NCBI RefSeq assembly: GCF_029023825.1
Contig: NZ_CP118957.1
Coordinates: 2,193,794 to 2,257,793 of the forward strand
From: Enterococcus saccharolyticus subsp. saccharolyticus
GTDB taxonomy: Bacteria > Bacillota > Bacilli > Lactobacillales > Enterococcaceae
Length of the DNA: 64,000 nucleotides
Reading direction: 5' to 3'
In this document: in pieces, positions 1 through 7,829 of the stretch
Position numbering within the stretch: position 1 is the stretch's first letter
Layout of the letters: every line of letters begins with the position of its first letter
Position numbers and translations under genes: made by a program
The notes under the pieces: model-generated
Databases searched by the model: none
What the model saw: the letters and a program-made list of their open reading frames with translations, nothing else
Told to the model about the DNA's origin: nothing

Positions 1-757
<757 letters not shown>

Positions 758-814
758 TTAGTGTGTTTTTATTTTTAACTGAGTTTCCTAAATTTCTAAC
801 TGTGAAAAGAATTT

Positions 815-843
815 TTGGTGGATAAACTAAGTTTTGCTATAAT
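815..843 (+). promoter_or_regulatory. sigma-A-type promoter of the small membrane protein gene
   Basis: TTGGTG (815-820), a 17-base spacer and TATAAT (838-843) stand about 30 bases before the start codon at 872. Confidence 0.6.
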
Positions 844-871
844 ATAAGGCGTACGAATGAAAGGAGCTTCT

Positions 872-1147
872 ATGAAAACCAAACAACCATCAATTTTATT
901 CATTTTTATTCTTATTACTGCCATTCATGTTTTATTTTGTAATTTCTATCCACCCATCTATGGGTACATGAATATCAATGGACAGTTACCGCTTTTTTTA
1001 ATGCTGACTAAGCTTGTCCGCGTAGCGATTTTATTAGCAATTATTGGGTTAGGTTTTACCCAAATGCAAGAAAAAAATAAAAAAGGGATGTTCGCATACC
1101 TCGCTCTTTTCTTCTTTAATTTAATTCTGATGTTTCTCTTTTCCTAG
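872..1147 (+). CDS. small hydrophobic membrane protein, unknown function
   Basis: A 91-residue protein with three hydrophobic stretches: one near the N-terminus (ILFIFILITAIHVLF), one in the middle (LPLFLMLTKLVRVAILLAIIGL) and one at the C-terminus (YLALFFFNLILMFLF). I place the start at 872 because AAAGGAG lies just upstream; an in-frame ATG at 857 lacks a ribosome site. It is transcribed from its own promoter between metG (divergent) and the NUDIX gene. I do not recognise a family. It should sit in the cytoplasmic membrane; nothing in the sequence points to a role. Confidence 0.6.
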   Translation: MKTKQPSILFIFILITAIHVLFCNFYPPIYGYMNINGQLPLFLMLTKLVRVAILLAIIGLGFTQMQEKNKKGMFAYLALFFFNLILMFLFS

Positions 1148-1149
1148 GC

Positions 1150-1178
1150 TTTAGCTTCTATATAAAGCATGATACAAT
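1150..1178 (+). promoter_or_regulatory. likely promoter of the NUDIX gene
   Basis: TTTAGC (1150-1155), 17 bases, TACAAT (1173-1178), followed by GGGAGGG at 1201-1207 and ATG at 1214. Confidence 0.5.
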
Positions 1179-1213
1179 GAAAAGACGAATAGATTACTTA
1201 GGGAGGGAAAAAG

Positions 1214-2041
1214 ATGGCATTTGCTTCCAAAGCAGAAGAAAAAATTTATTACGAACAACACGCGACAGAAGAAGAATTTCTAGAGTGGTACAAAAGACAA
1301 GAACAACCGAAATATGAAAAACCTTCTGTCACTGTCGATATTGTTTTAATGTGTTACAACAAAGAAGACGATCAATTAAAAGTGCTTTTAATCCAACGGA
1401 AAAGCAATCCGTATCGTGAATCGTGGGCATTACCGGGAGGCTTTGTCGATCCGAATGAATCTACTGGTGAAAGTGTACTACGAGAAACCGAAGAAGAAAC
1501 AAGCGTCCGCATATCTGCCCAAAACATTGAGCAACTACATACCTTTAGCACGCCAAATCGAGATCCACGTGGTTGGGTCGTTACGGTGAGTTATCTAGCT
1601 TTTATTGGCGAAGAGCCCTTATCTGCTGGAGATGATGCCAATGAAGTCCGCTGGTTCTCATTAGAACGTAAAGACAATCAGTTGTATTTGATTAACGGGG
1701 ATGTAGAAATTATCTTAGATTTACGTTCTGGACAATCATTAGGCAAAGATACATTAGCTTTTGACCATAGCGAAATCATCCTCAAAGCCTTTAAACGTAT
1801 CGTCAATAAAATGGAACACGAACCACAAGTCTTACAAGTGCTCGGCGATAGCTTTACCATTACCGAAGCACGAAAAGTTTTCGCAAAATTTCTCGGGGTA
1901 GATTTTCGTACGATCGACCACTCCAATTTCAAAAAATCACTGTTGCGTTTCTTTGATGAAATTGGCGAACGTCCGGTGGGAATCGGTCGTCCGTCGAAAA
2001 TTTATCGTTTAAAAGAAGACGTTTTTCATGAAGAAATCTAA
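1214..2041 (+). CDS. NUDIX protein with C-terminal winged-helix (NrtR-like architecture)
   Basis: 275 residues. A NUDIX domain occupies roughly residues 38-170; the NUDIX box starts at G76 and keeps R90, E91, E94 and E95, the metal-binding core. Two box positions deviate: the usual hydrophobic residue at 92 is Thr and the conserved Gly at 97 is Ser. The C-terminal 90 residues are predicted to form a winged helix, ending in a GIGRPSKIYRL motif like the NrtR group, in which a NUDIX fold senses ADP-ribose and the C-terminal domain binds DNA to control NAD genes. It could therefore be an ADP-ribose hydrolase, a regulator, or both. No NAD biosynthesis gene is adjacent. The start is supported by GGGAGGG seven bases upstream, and a terminator follows. 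Confidence 0.8.
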   Translation: MAFASKAEEKIYYEQHATEEEFLEWYKRQEQPKYEKPSVTVDIVLMCYNKEDDQLKVLLIQRKSNPYRESWALPGGFVDPNESTGESVLRETEEETSVRISAQNIEQLHTFSTPNRDPRGWVVTVSYLAFIGEEPLSAGDDANEVRWFSLERKDNQLYLINGDVEIILDLRSGQSLGKDTLAFDHSEIILKAFKRIVNKMEHEPQVLQVLGDSFTITEARKVFAKFLGVDFRTIDHSNFKKSLLRFFDEIGERPVGIGRPSKIYRLKEDVFHEEI

Positions 2042-2045
2042 TCAC

Positions 2046-2084
2046 AAAGAAGCTGTTTTGCCACTAGGACAAAACAGCTTCTTT
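2046..2084. terminator. bidirectional intrinsic terminator
   Basis: Stem AAAGAAGCTGTTTTG (2046-2060) with its perfect complement at 2070-2084, loop of nine bases. It separates the NUDIX gene from the convergent tldR/guide-RNA unit and would set the 3' limit of the minus-strand transcript. Confidence 0.85.
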
Positions 2085-2125
2085 TCGGTTTTTCATAATT
2101 AGTGGACAGTGTTCCTAGAAACAAA

Positions 2126-2260
2126 AATGCCAAGATTTTTTCTATACCCTAGGCGATCCCTGAAGTCCCTTTCAGTTCTTATCTGATTAAGTCAATTGTG
2201 CACGACCTAAACGTTCTATTTCTTTACACTTTTCATTTTTCAACTCTTTTACTTCAATAT
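2126..2260 (-). ncRNA. putative omega-RNA-like guide RNA of the TldR
   Basis: TnpB-family proteins use an RNA whose scaffold overlaps the 3' end of the gene and whose guide follows it. Downstream of the tldR stop there is a perfect small hairpin (CTGAA / TTCAG around AGGGAC, 2160-2175), then a short linker, then an A-rich stretch from 2143 downward. The 9-mer AGAAAAAAT (2143 to 2135 on the minus strand) recurs exactly at 9597-9589, directly upstream of the oppA -35 box, and similarity continues with small gaps through a CTTG..CATTTTT segment. I infer a guide beginning near 2143. Exact 5' and 3' ends, scaffold boundary and guide length are not determined from sequence. The reach into the CDS is assumed by analogy. 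Confidence 0.5.
2160..2175 (-). other. hairpin within the putative guide-RNA scaffold
   Basis: Five-base-pair stem CTGAA/TTCAG with loop AGGGAC, 11 bases after the tldR stop codon. It has no U-run behind it, so it is not a terminator; a scaffold stem is the better reading. Confidence 0.5.
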
Positions 2261-3176
2261 AACGAATTTCTTTGCCGTACCACCGGCCTTTATATTGAAT
2301 CCGTTGAATAAATTGTTGCCAATCAGCTTCTGAAAACTCCCCAGTTTCATTTTTAAACTTAGGTTTGGATTCGATAAATAAATAATCAAAATCACGTACC
2401 AAGTTAATTGTGAGCTGATCGATAAAATTTCGTTTTTGATCCAATTTTGTTGCGCGTAATTTTAAGACGCGTTCTTTTTGTTTTTGATAGTTTTTTGCAT
2501 GAATTAAACGTACTTTACGTTTTTTAGCAACTTTTGCTCTTAGTTGCAATTTCTTTTGCTCTTTCCCTAATTGTTTCACTAAATGAGATTGATCGATTTG
2601 TGGTAATTCTTTTTTAGCAGAAATTTGAATCAAATTCTCTGGACAATAAGAAATCCCCACTAAATCATTTGTTTTAGGCAACTCTTCTACTTCTTCAACA
2701 CATAAAATAGATGCGTAAAATTCACGATTACGTTTGGCAGAAATCGTTACTGATTTAATCGTGCCACGCACTTCGCGATGCAAATGAATCGGCACCAGAC
2801 TTTTTAGTTTCGGTACTTTTAAATACTCGCCTTCTAAATAAACCGTATGTTGCTGATTATTTGTAGTATACGATTGCCACGTGCTTTTTTTCGTCTTCAA
2901 TTTTGGGTAACCAGCCCGACCACTGAAATAATTACGAAACGCTCGCTCCAAATTTCTTTGGGCATTTGCTAAAGCTAAACTGTCTGTTTTTTTTAAAAAA
3001 GGATATTCTTTCTTCAATGAAGCAGGCGTTAGCGTCGTATTTCTTGCCGTACCTGTGTGTCTAGCCATTAGTAAGTGATTGTATGTAAAGCGAACACAAC
3101 CAAACGTTTCAATAAAAAACTTTTTTTGTTTTTCATCTGGGTAGATGCGAAATTTATAACCTTTTAATACGCTCAT
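2187..3176 (-). CDS. tldR: TldR: TnpB-like nuclease-dead RNA-guided repressor, oppF-associated
   Basis: 329 residues. The N-terminus (SVLKGYKFRIYP) and the segment YKGRWYGKEI are classic TnpB/OrfB_IS605 signatures, so this is a TnpB homologue. Nuclease features are lost: the RuvC-I Asp of the usual GID motif is Ser176 (VGIS), only the RuvC-II Glu remains (E269, FIES), and the protein ends shortly after the first Cys of the zinc finger (EKC, residue 317), so the rest of the CxxC finger and the RuvC-III Asp are absent. No TnpA and no transposon ends flank it. It sits directly after oppF. This fits the described oppF-associated TldR group of enterococci, which bind guide RNA and block promoters. 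Start 3176 is preferred over ATG 3212 because it gives the family N-terminus and has GGTGGAG upstream. Function here is inferred. Confidence 0.85.
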   Translation of the reverse strand: MSVLKGYKFRIYPDEKQKKFFIETFGCVRFTYNHLLMARHTGTARNTTLTPASLKKEYPFLKKTDSLALANAQRNLERAFRNYFSGRAGYPKLKTKKSTWQSYTTNNQQHTVYLEGEYLKVPKLKSLVPIHLHREVRGTIKSVTISAKRNREFYASILCVEEVEELPKTNDLVGISYCPENLIQISAKKELPQIDQSHLVKQLGKEQKKLQLRAKVAKKRKVRLIHAKNYQKQKERVLKLRATKLDQKRNFIDQLTINLVRDFDYLFIESKPKFKNETGEFSEADWQQFIQRIQYKGRWYGKEIRYIEVKELKNEKCKEIERLGRAQLT

Positions 3177-3239
3177 TTCTCCACCCCTTACTCCAATCTC
3201 CTCTTCAATCATAATTTCCTAAAAATTCTGAATACTCAG

Positions 3240-3268
3240 TTTATACGGATACGTATCATAATAAGCAA
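3240..3268 (-). promoter_or_regulatory. likely promoter of tldR
   Basis: On the minus strand: TTGCTT (3268-3263), 17 bases, TATAAA (3245-3240). Together with the hairpin after oppF it suggests tldR can be transcribed separately from the opp operon. Confidence 0.6.
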
Positions 3269-3284
3269 TCCTGAGGTATTAATC

Positions 3285-3314
3285 AAGAGAAAAACACTAA
3301 TTTGTTTTTCTCTT
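3285..3314 (-). terminator. hairpin after oppF (terminator or attenuator)
   Basis: Perfect 12-base stem AAGAGAAAAACA / TGTTTTTCTCTT with a six-base loop. The T-rich arm is part of the stem and no long U-run follows, so termination may be partial, allowing read-through into tldR. Confidence 0.55.
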
Positions 3315-3329
3315 AATCAACTTTACATG

Positions 3330-4268
3330 TTATTTATTTTTCTTTTGTTCCAATTTCTCTTGATACATGACTTTTTCTTCGTCTGTTGCATAGACATAAT
3401 GTCCTTTAGCAATTTCTTGCATTTTGCGTGGACGCGTATCTGTTGGATTGTCGACATATTTGATACGTTGACGTGTACGTTCATAGTCTGGATCAGGCAA
3501 TGGAATAGCTGATAACAGACTTTCTGTATATGGATGCACCCCATGGTAATAGATGTCATCACTGCTACCTACTTCTAATAATTTCCCATGGTGCATTACA
3601 CCAATACGATCACTGATGTGTTTCACCATTGATAAATCATGGGCAATAAATAAGTAAGTCAACTTGTGTTCTTTTTGTAAGTCTTGTAATAAATTCACGA
3701 CCTGTGCTTGAATCGATACGTCCAAGGCAGAAATTGGTTCATCACAGATGATGAATTTTGGATCGACAGCTAAGGCGCGGGCAATTCCGATACGTTGACG
3801 TTGACCACCTGAAAATTCATGAGGATAACGTGTGCCGTGGTTTGGATTTAACCCAACTGTTTTTAATAGCTCATTGACACGATCATTACGTTCTTTTTCA
3901 GTTTTCGCTAATCCATTGACATCAATACCTTCTGCAATGATGTCACGCACTTTCATTCGTGGATTTAATGACGCATACGGATCTTGGAAGATCATTTGCA
4001 CATCACGACGAAAATCTTTCATTTCTTTTTTTGATTTTAAGGCCATTACATCATTGCCATCAAACATCACTTTTCCACCAGTTGGTTGATTTAAACGAAT
4101 CACTGTACGTCCAGTTGTTGATTTTCCACTACCGGATTCTCCAACTAAACCAAACGTTTCACCTTCATAGATGTGGAAAGTAATATCATCAACAGCTTTC
4201 ACTTCGTCTTTACGACCGACGTTAAAGTATTGTTTTAAGCCTTCAACTTCTAGTAAAACTTTTTTCAC
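3330..4268 (-). CDS. oppF: oligopeptide ABC transporter ATP-binding protein OppF
   Basis: 312 residues. Walker A GESGSGKST near residue 45, signature FSGGQRQR, Walker B FIICDEPISALD, then the C-terminal oligopeptide/dipeptide transporter extension. With OppD it forms the ATPase pair that drives peptide import through OppB/OppC. The start is GTG at 4268 with GGAGGGG upstream. It lies 12 bases after oppD, so the two are co-transcribed. Last gene of oppBCDF before the tldR gene. Confidence 0.95.
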   Translation of the reverse strand: MKKVLLEVEGLKQYFNVGRKDEVKAVDDITFHIYEGETFGLVGESGSGKSTTGRTVIRLNQPTGGKVMFDGNDVMALKSKKEMKDFRRDVQMIFQDPYASLNPRMKVRDIIAEGIDVNGLAKTEKERNDRVNELLKTVGLNPNHGTRYPHEFSGGQRQRIGIARALAVDPKFIICDEPISALDVSIQAQVVNLLQDLQKEHKLTYLFIAHDLSMVKHISDRIGVMHHGKLLEVGSSDDIYYHGVHPYTESLLSAIPLPDPDYERTRQRIKYVDNPTDTRPRKMQEIAKGHYVYATDEEKVMYQEKLEQKKNK

Positions 4269-4280
4269 TTACTTCCCCTC

Positions 4281-5327
4281 CTATGCTCTTCCTAGTTGTT
4301 TTTCTTTAAATTTCGCCCAACGAATTTGAATTTCTTCTGGTGGCGTTACTGGTGGTGCTTGTGGTGCTAATAACCAAGTTGCCGCTTTATGCGTTGGTGA
4401 TACCTCGAAGAATGGCGGTTGTTGTTCCGCATCAATTTTTAAAGCAAATTCATTACGAGGATAAAACGCATCGCCCACTGGTGGTGCTAATAAATCAGGA
4501 GGCGTTCCTGGGATAGCATATAAGCGATCGCCCGTTCCTTCTAAAGTTGGCATTGAACCTAACAAGCCCCAAGTATATGGATGTTGTGGATTGTAGAAAA
4601 TTTCTTCTGCCGTCCCAATTTCAATAATTTTTCCAGCATACATTACCGCCACACGGTCAGCTACATTAGCAACCACCCCTAGGTCATGTGTGATGAAAAT
4701 AATTGATGAATTCATTTTTTCTTGAATTTCTTTTAACAATTCTAAAATTTGTGCTTGGATTGTTACGTCTAACGCAGTTGTCGGTTCATCCGCAATTAAA
4801 ATGTGTGGATAACAAATCAATGCAATGGCGATAACGATACGTTGACGTTGACCACCTGAAAATTGGTGAGGGTAGTTATTCAAACGTTTTTCAGCATTTG
4901 GAATGCCCACTAGTTTCAATAATTCTAACGCTTGTGCCAAGCCTTCTTTTTTCGAAATTTTGTTGTGTTTTAATAATGACTCTGCTACTTGTTTTCCAAT
5001 TGTCATCGTTGGATCAAGTGAAGTCATCGGATCTTGGAAAATCATCGCGATTTCTTTTCCGCGAATTTTTTGCATTTCTTTTTCTGATTTTTTCAAAATA
5101 TCTGAGCCATTAAATAAAATTTCGCCACTTTCAACGACAGCATTATTTGCTAATAAGCCCATGATACTACGGGTAGTTACGGATTTCCCACTACCTGATT
5201 CACCTACGATTGCTAAAGTTTCACCTTGATATAAATCGAAATCAACGTTACGAATGGCTTGTACTTTACCCGCATAGGTTTCAAATGAAATTTTTAAATC
5301 TTTTACTTCTAAAATTTTCTTCATCAT
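4281..5327 (-). CDS. oppD: oligopeptide ABC transporter ATP-binding protein OppD
   Basis: About 348 residues. Walker A GESGSGKS, signature FSGGQRQR, Walker B ILIADEPTTALD and a long C-terminal oligopeptide-transporter domain containing PPLLAPP-like prolines are visible. It pairs with OppF. The oppC stop lies at 5330-5332; I choose ATG 5327, right behind it, although a GTG at 5333 overlapping oppC and an ATG at 5324 are possible. Translational coupling to oppC is likely. Confidence 0.93.
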   Translation of the reverse strand: MMKKILEVKDLKISFETYAGKVQAIRNVDFDLYQGETLAIVGESGSGKSVTTRSIMGLLANNAVVESGEILFNGSDILKKSEKEMQKIRGKEIAMIFQDPMTSLDPTMTIGKQVAESLLKHNKISKKEGLAQALELLKLVGIPNAEKRLNNYPHQFSGGQRQRIVIAIALICYPHILIADEPTTALDVTIQAQILELLKEIQEKMNSSIIFITHDLGVVANVADRVAVMYAGKIIEIGTAEEIFYNPQHPYTWGLLGSMPTLEGTGDRLYAIPGTPPDLLAPPVGDAFYPRNEFALKIDAEQQPPFFEVSPTHKAATWLLAPQAPPVTPPEEIQIRWAKFKEKQLGRA

Positions 5328-5329
5328 AC

Positions 5330-6373
5330 TCACTCTTTCATTTTCGGATCAAAAGCATCTCTTAGTCCATCTGCTAACAAGTTAAAGCCAATCATAATTA
5401 CTGATAATACAACTGCTGGAATCCACATTTGATATGGTAAGAATCTAAATGTTTTATATCCATCACTCAATAACATCCCTAATGAAGCGGTTGGTGGTTT
5501 TAAACCTAACCCAATGAAGCTTAAGAATGCTTCGAAGAAAATCGCAGAAGGGATACTAAACATCATTTGGACAATAATGACACTAGAAATATTCGGCAAG
5601 ATATGTTTAAAGGCAATTTTACTACGCTTTTCACCTAACGTTGTCGCTGCCAATACAAACTCTTGGTCTTTCAATTTCATCGTCTGTGCCCGCACAATCC
5701 GCGCCATTGGAATCCAGTTTGTAATCGCCATTGCGGCAACAATTGAGAAAATACCTGGTTTAAATACAACTAACATCAAAATCATCACAACTAAATTTGG
5801 AATACCTGATAATACTTCTAAGATACGTTGCATCACGTTATCGACACGACCACCTAAAAGACCAGAAATCAAACCATACGTTACACCAAAGATAATATCT
5901 AGCATCGCTGCGATAAACGCAATCAATAATGAGATACGTGTTCCCATAAATAAACGACTCAATAAGTCACGACCTAAACCGTCTGTACCTAAATAGAAAT
6001 ACACATCATCTGGTACGTTAGCTGCCGCATATTTATCCACTAATTGACCACCAACTGTTGCTGTTCCATTAAACCCATTAATATCAATACCTGGGATTTT
6101 TGGAGGTAAGTTAATATAGTTTACATTTTGTGCAGTTGGGTCATGTGGTGAGAAGAAAATCGTCACGATTGAAATCAACAAAATGACCAGTAATAAGCTA
6201 CTTGAAAATACAGCCGCTTTATTTTTCTTCAAACGACGCCAAGAATCTTGTAAGAAACTTAAAGAAGGTGCCGAAATAACTTCACGTTCAATCGTCGTAT
6301 TTTTTTCTAAGGGTTCAAATTGAGAAGCTGGAATTTGATTAATTTCTGCTTCAGTTCTCTTTGTGTTTTCCAT
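5330..6373 (-). CDS. oppC: oligopeptide ABC transporter permease OppC
   Basis: 347 residues. A cytoplasmic N-terminal segment is followed by a first membrane helix (about 48-70), then the ABC permease domain with five further helices; the EAA-type loop around GEKRSKIAFKHILPN marks the contact with the ATPases. Its ATG overlaps the oppB stop codon (TAATG), a sign of coupled translation. Works with OppB as the membrane channel for peptide import. Confidence 0.95.
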   Translation of the reverse strand: MENTKRTEAEINQIPASQFEPLEKNTTIEREVISAPSLSFLQDSWRRLKKNKAAVFSSSLLLVILLISIVTIFFSPHDPTAQNVNYINLPPKIPGIDINGFNGTATVGGQLVDKYAAANVPDDVYFYLGTDGLGRDLLSRLFMGTRISLLIAFIAAMLDIIFGVTYGLISGLLGGRVDNVMQRILEVLSGIPNLVVMILMLVVFKPGIFSIVAAMAITNWIPMARIVRAQTMKLKDQEFVLAATTLGEKRSKIAFKHILPNISSVIIVQMMFSIPSAIFFEAFLSFIGLGLKPPTASLGMLLSDGYKTFRFLPYQMWIPAVVLSVIMIGFNLLADGLRDAFDPKMKE

Positions 6374-7314
6374 TATCCACGACTCCCTTCTGATACACGA
6401 ATACGAGGGTCAACAATTCCGTATAAGATATCGACAATAAAAATCACAAAAATTAACATTGCTGAATATAAAATTGTTACCGCCATGATTGTTGGGTAGT
6501 CATTTGTCATGATTGATTTTACGAATTGTTCCCCGATACCAGGAATCGCAAAAATGTTTTCAACAACCAATGAACCAGTCATCAATCCAACAGCTAAAGG
6601 TCCTAATAATGTTAATAATGGGATTAAACTGTTACGCAATCCATGGCGGAAAGCAATTTCCCAACGACTTAATCCTTTGGCACGAGCTAATTCAACATAA
6701 TCACTGTGTAAGACTTCAACCATTTCTGTACGAATGAAACGCGCAGAATCGGCTAATGGTGACATTGCAAGGGCGATTGTTGGTAAAATAGTGTAGATGA
6801 AACTATCCCATTTCGCGATTGGTAAAATTTGTAATTTAATCGCAAAAATGTATTGTAATAATACCGCAAAGACAAAGTTAGGAATAGAACGTCCCAAAAT
6901 GGCCACTAATGTTGCACTTGTATCCACCCAAGAGTTTTGCTTCATTGCTGAAATTGTTCCTAAAATTGTTCCAAAGAACGTTCCAAAGATGATTGCTTGC
7001 ACACCTAATTGCATAGATGGTCCAATACGACCGCCTAACAAACTAGAAACTGCTTGGTTTTTAAATTGGAATGAAATCCCAAAATCCCCTTGTAACAAGT
7101 TTACTAAGTAATTTCCATATTGCACAATTACGGGTTTATCTAAGCCCAATTGTTTATTCAAGAGAGCAATTTGCTCTGGCGATAATTTTTCTGCATTTGA
7201 ATACGGTGTTCCTGGTAGAAATTGCATTAAGAAAAAAGTAATTGTTGCAATTAACCACAACGTAATCAGCATATAAAATACGCGCTTTAATAAGTATTTG
7301 ATATAACTATTCAC
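6373..7314 (-). CDS. oppB: oligopeptide ABC transporter permease OppB
   Basis: 313 residues from a GTG start at 7314, chosen because GGAGGAG stands seven bases upstream and the protein then begins NSYIKYLLKRVFYML as OppB proteins do; an upstream ATG at 7350 lacks a ribosome site. Six membrane helices are expected, and the EAA loop RWEIAFRHGLRNSLIPL is clear. First gene of oppBCDF; the operon is separated from oppA by an oppositely oriented gene. Confidence 0.95.
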   Translation of the reverse strand: MNSYIKYLLKRVFYMLITLWLIATITFFLMQFLPGTPYSNAEKLSPEQIALLNKQLGLDKPVIVQYGNYLVNLLQGDFGISFQFKNQAVSSLLGGRIGPSMQLGVQAIIFGTFFGTILGTISAMKQNSWVDTSATLVAILGRSIPNFVFAVLLQYIFAIKLQILPIAKWDSFIYTILPTIALAMSPLADSARFIRTEMVEVLHSDYVELARAKGLSRWEIAFRHGLRNSLIPLLTLLGPLAVGLMTGSLVVENIFAIPGIGEQFVKSIMTNDYPTIMAVTILYSAMLIFVIFIVDILYGIVDPRIRVSEGSRG

Positions 7315-7375
7315 GATAGCTCCTCCTAATTTATTTTGACTTCTAGACAATAGTTCTGTAAATTAAAACTATCCC

Positions 7376-7391
7376 TTGGTTATTATACCAA
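7376..7391. promoter_or_regulatory. inverted repeat in the oppB / DUF3899 divergent promoter region
   Basis: TTGGT-TATTAT-ACCAA, a symmetric site between two divergent genes. On the minus strand it contains TATAAT, a possible -10 for oppBCDF, without a good -35. It may be an operator; no regulator can be named. Confidence 0.35.
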
Positions 7392-7414
7392 TTTTTGAAA
7401 GAAAGGATAATTTT

Positions 7415-7753
7415 ATGTATTTAAAAAAAAGTTCGTGGTTAATTAGCCTTGCTTGTACACTTTTTAGTGTGGTTCGCTTACTTATCCTACAAAAATTTTC
7501 ATTCAGTGCTTTATCAGATTCACTCTTTCTTTTTACATTGCTGTTTCTCATTGTTGGCGGTTTTCTGTGGGTATTTGCTTCCGGATTTTTTGATCTCTTT
7601 CAAGCATCCTTCAAAAAACGCAGTCAAAAATCAAAAACAGAGTATTTGAAATTGTCAGAAGTTGGTCGCTCTAGCTTTCGTTTTTGGCTAGAACCGGCAG
7701 GCATTTTACTTGTTTTGAGCTTGCTATCTTTACTGATAGCAATTAGAAAATAA
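7415..7753 (+). CDS. DUF3899-like membrane protein
   Basis: 112 residues with three hydrophobic stretches: residues about 5-25, 33-55 and 92-110. The middle part (GGFLWVFASGFFDLFQASFKK) looks like the DUF3899 family of small membrane proteins; I assign this from memory of the family pattern, with moderate confidence. The start at 7415 has AAGGAT upstream; an ATG at 7376 lies inside the palindrome and has no ribosome site. It lies on the opposite strand between oppA and oppB, so it interrupts what would otherwise be one opp operon. No function is known to me. Confidence 0.6.
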   Translation: MYLKKSSWLISLACTLFSVVRLLILQKFSFSALSDSLFLFTLLFLIVGGFLWVFASGFFDLFQASFKKRSQKSKTEYLKLSEVGRSSFRFWLEPAGILLVLSLLSLLIAIRK

Positions 7754-7754
7754 C

Positions 7755-7798
7755 ATAGGCTGAAACCCTACTTTTCGTAGTAGTGTTCTCAGCCTATT
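7755..7798. terminator. bidirectional terminator between DUF3899 gene and oppA
   Basis: ATAGGCTGA and TCAGCCTAT form the outer stem, with an inner ACTAC/GTAGT-like pairing; the genes on both sides converge here. Confidence 0.65.
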
Positions 7799-7829
7799 AT
7801 TATTTGTCCCTTTTACTCATTTCAAACGA

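Noticed and set aside
2085-2117. Alternative guide starting after GGAAC (ACTGTCCACTAATT...)
   Set aside because: No match of this stretch to the oppA promoter or any other promoter in the window; the only other ACTGTCC matches I noticed lie inside coding sequence.
2187-3212. Active IS200/IS605 transposon with TnpB nuclease
   Set aside because: No TnpA gene, no subterminal transposon ends, catalytic Asp residues lost and the zinc finger truncated.
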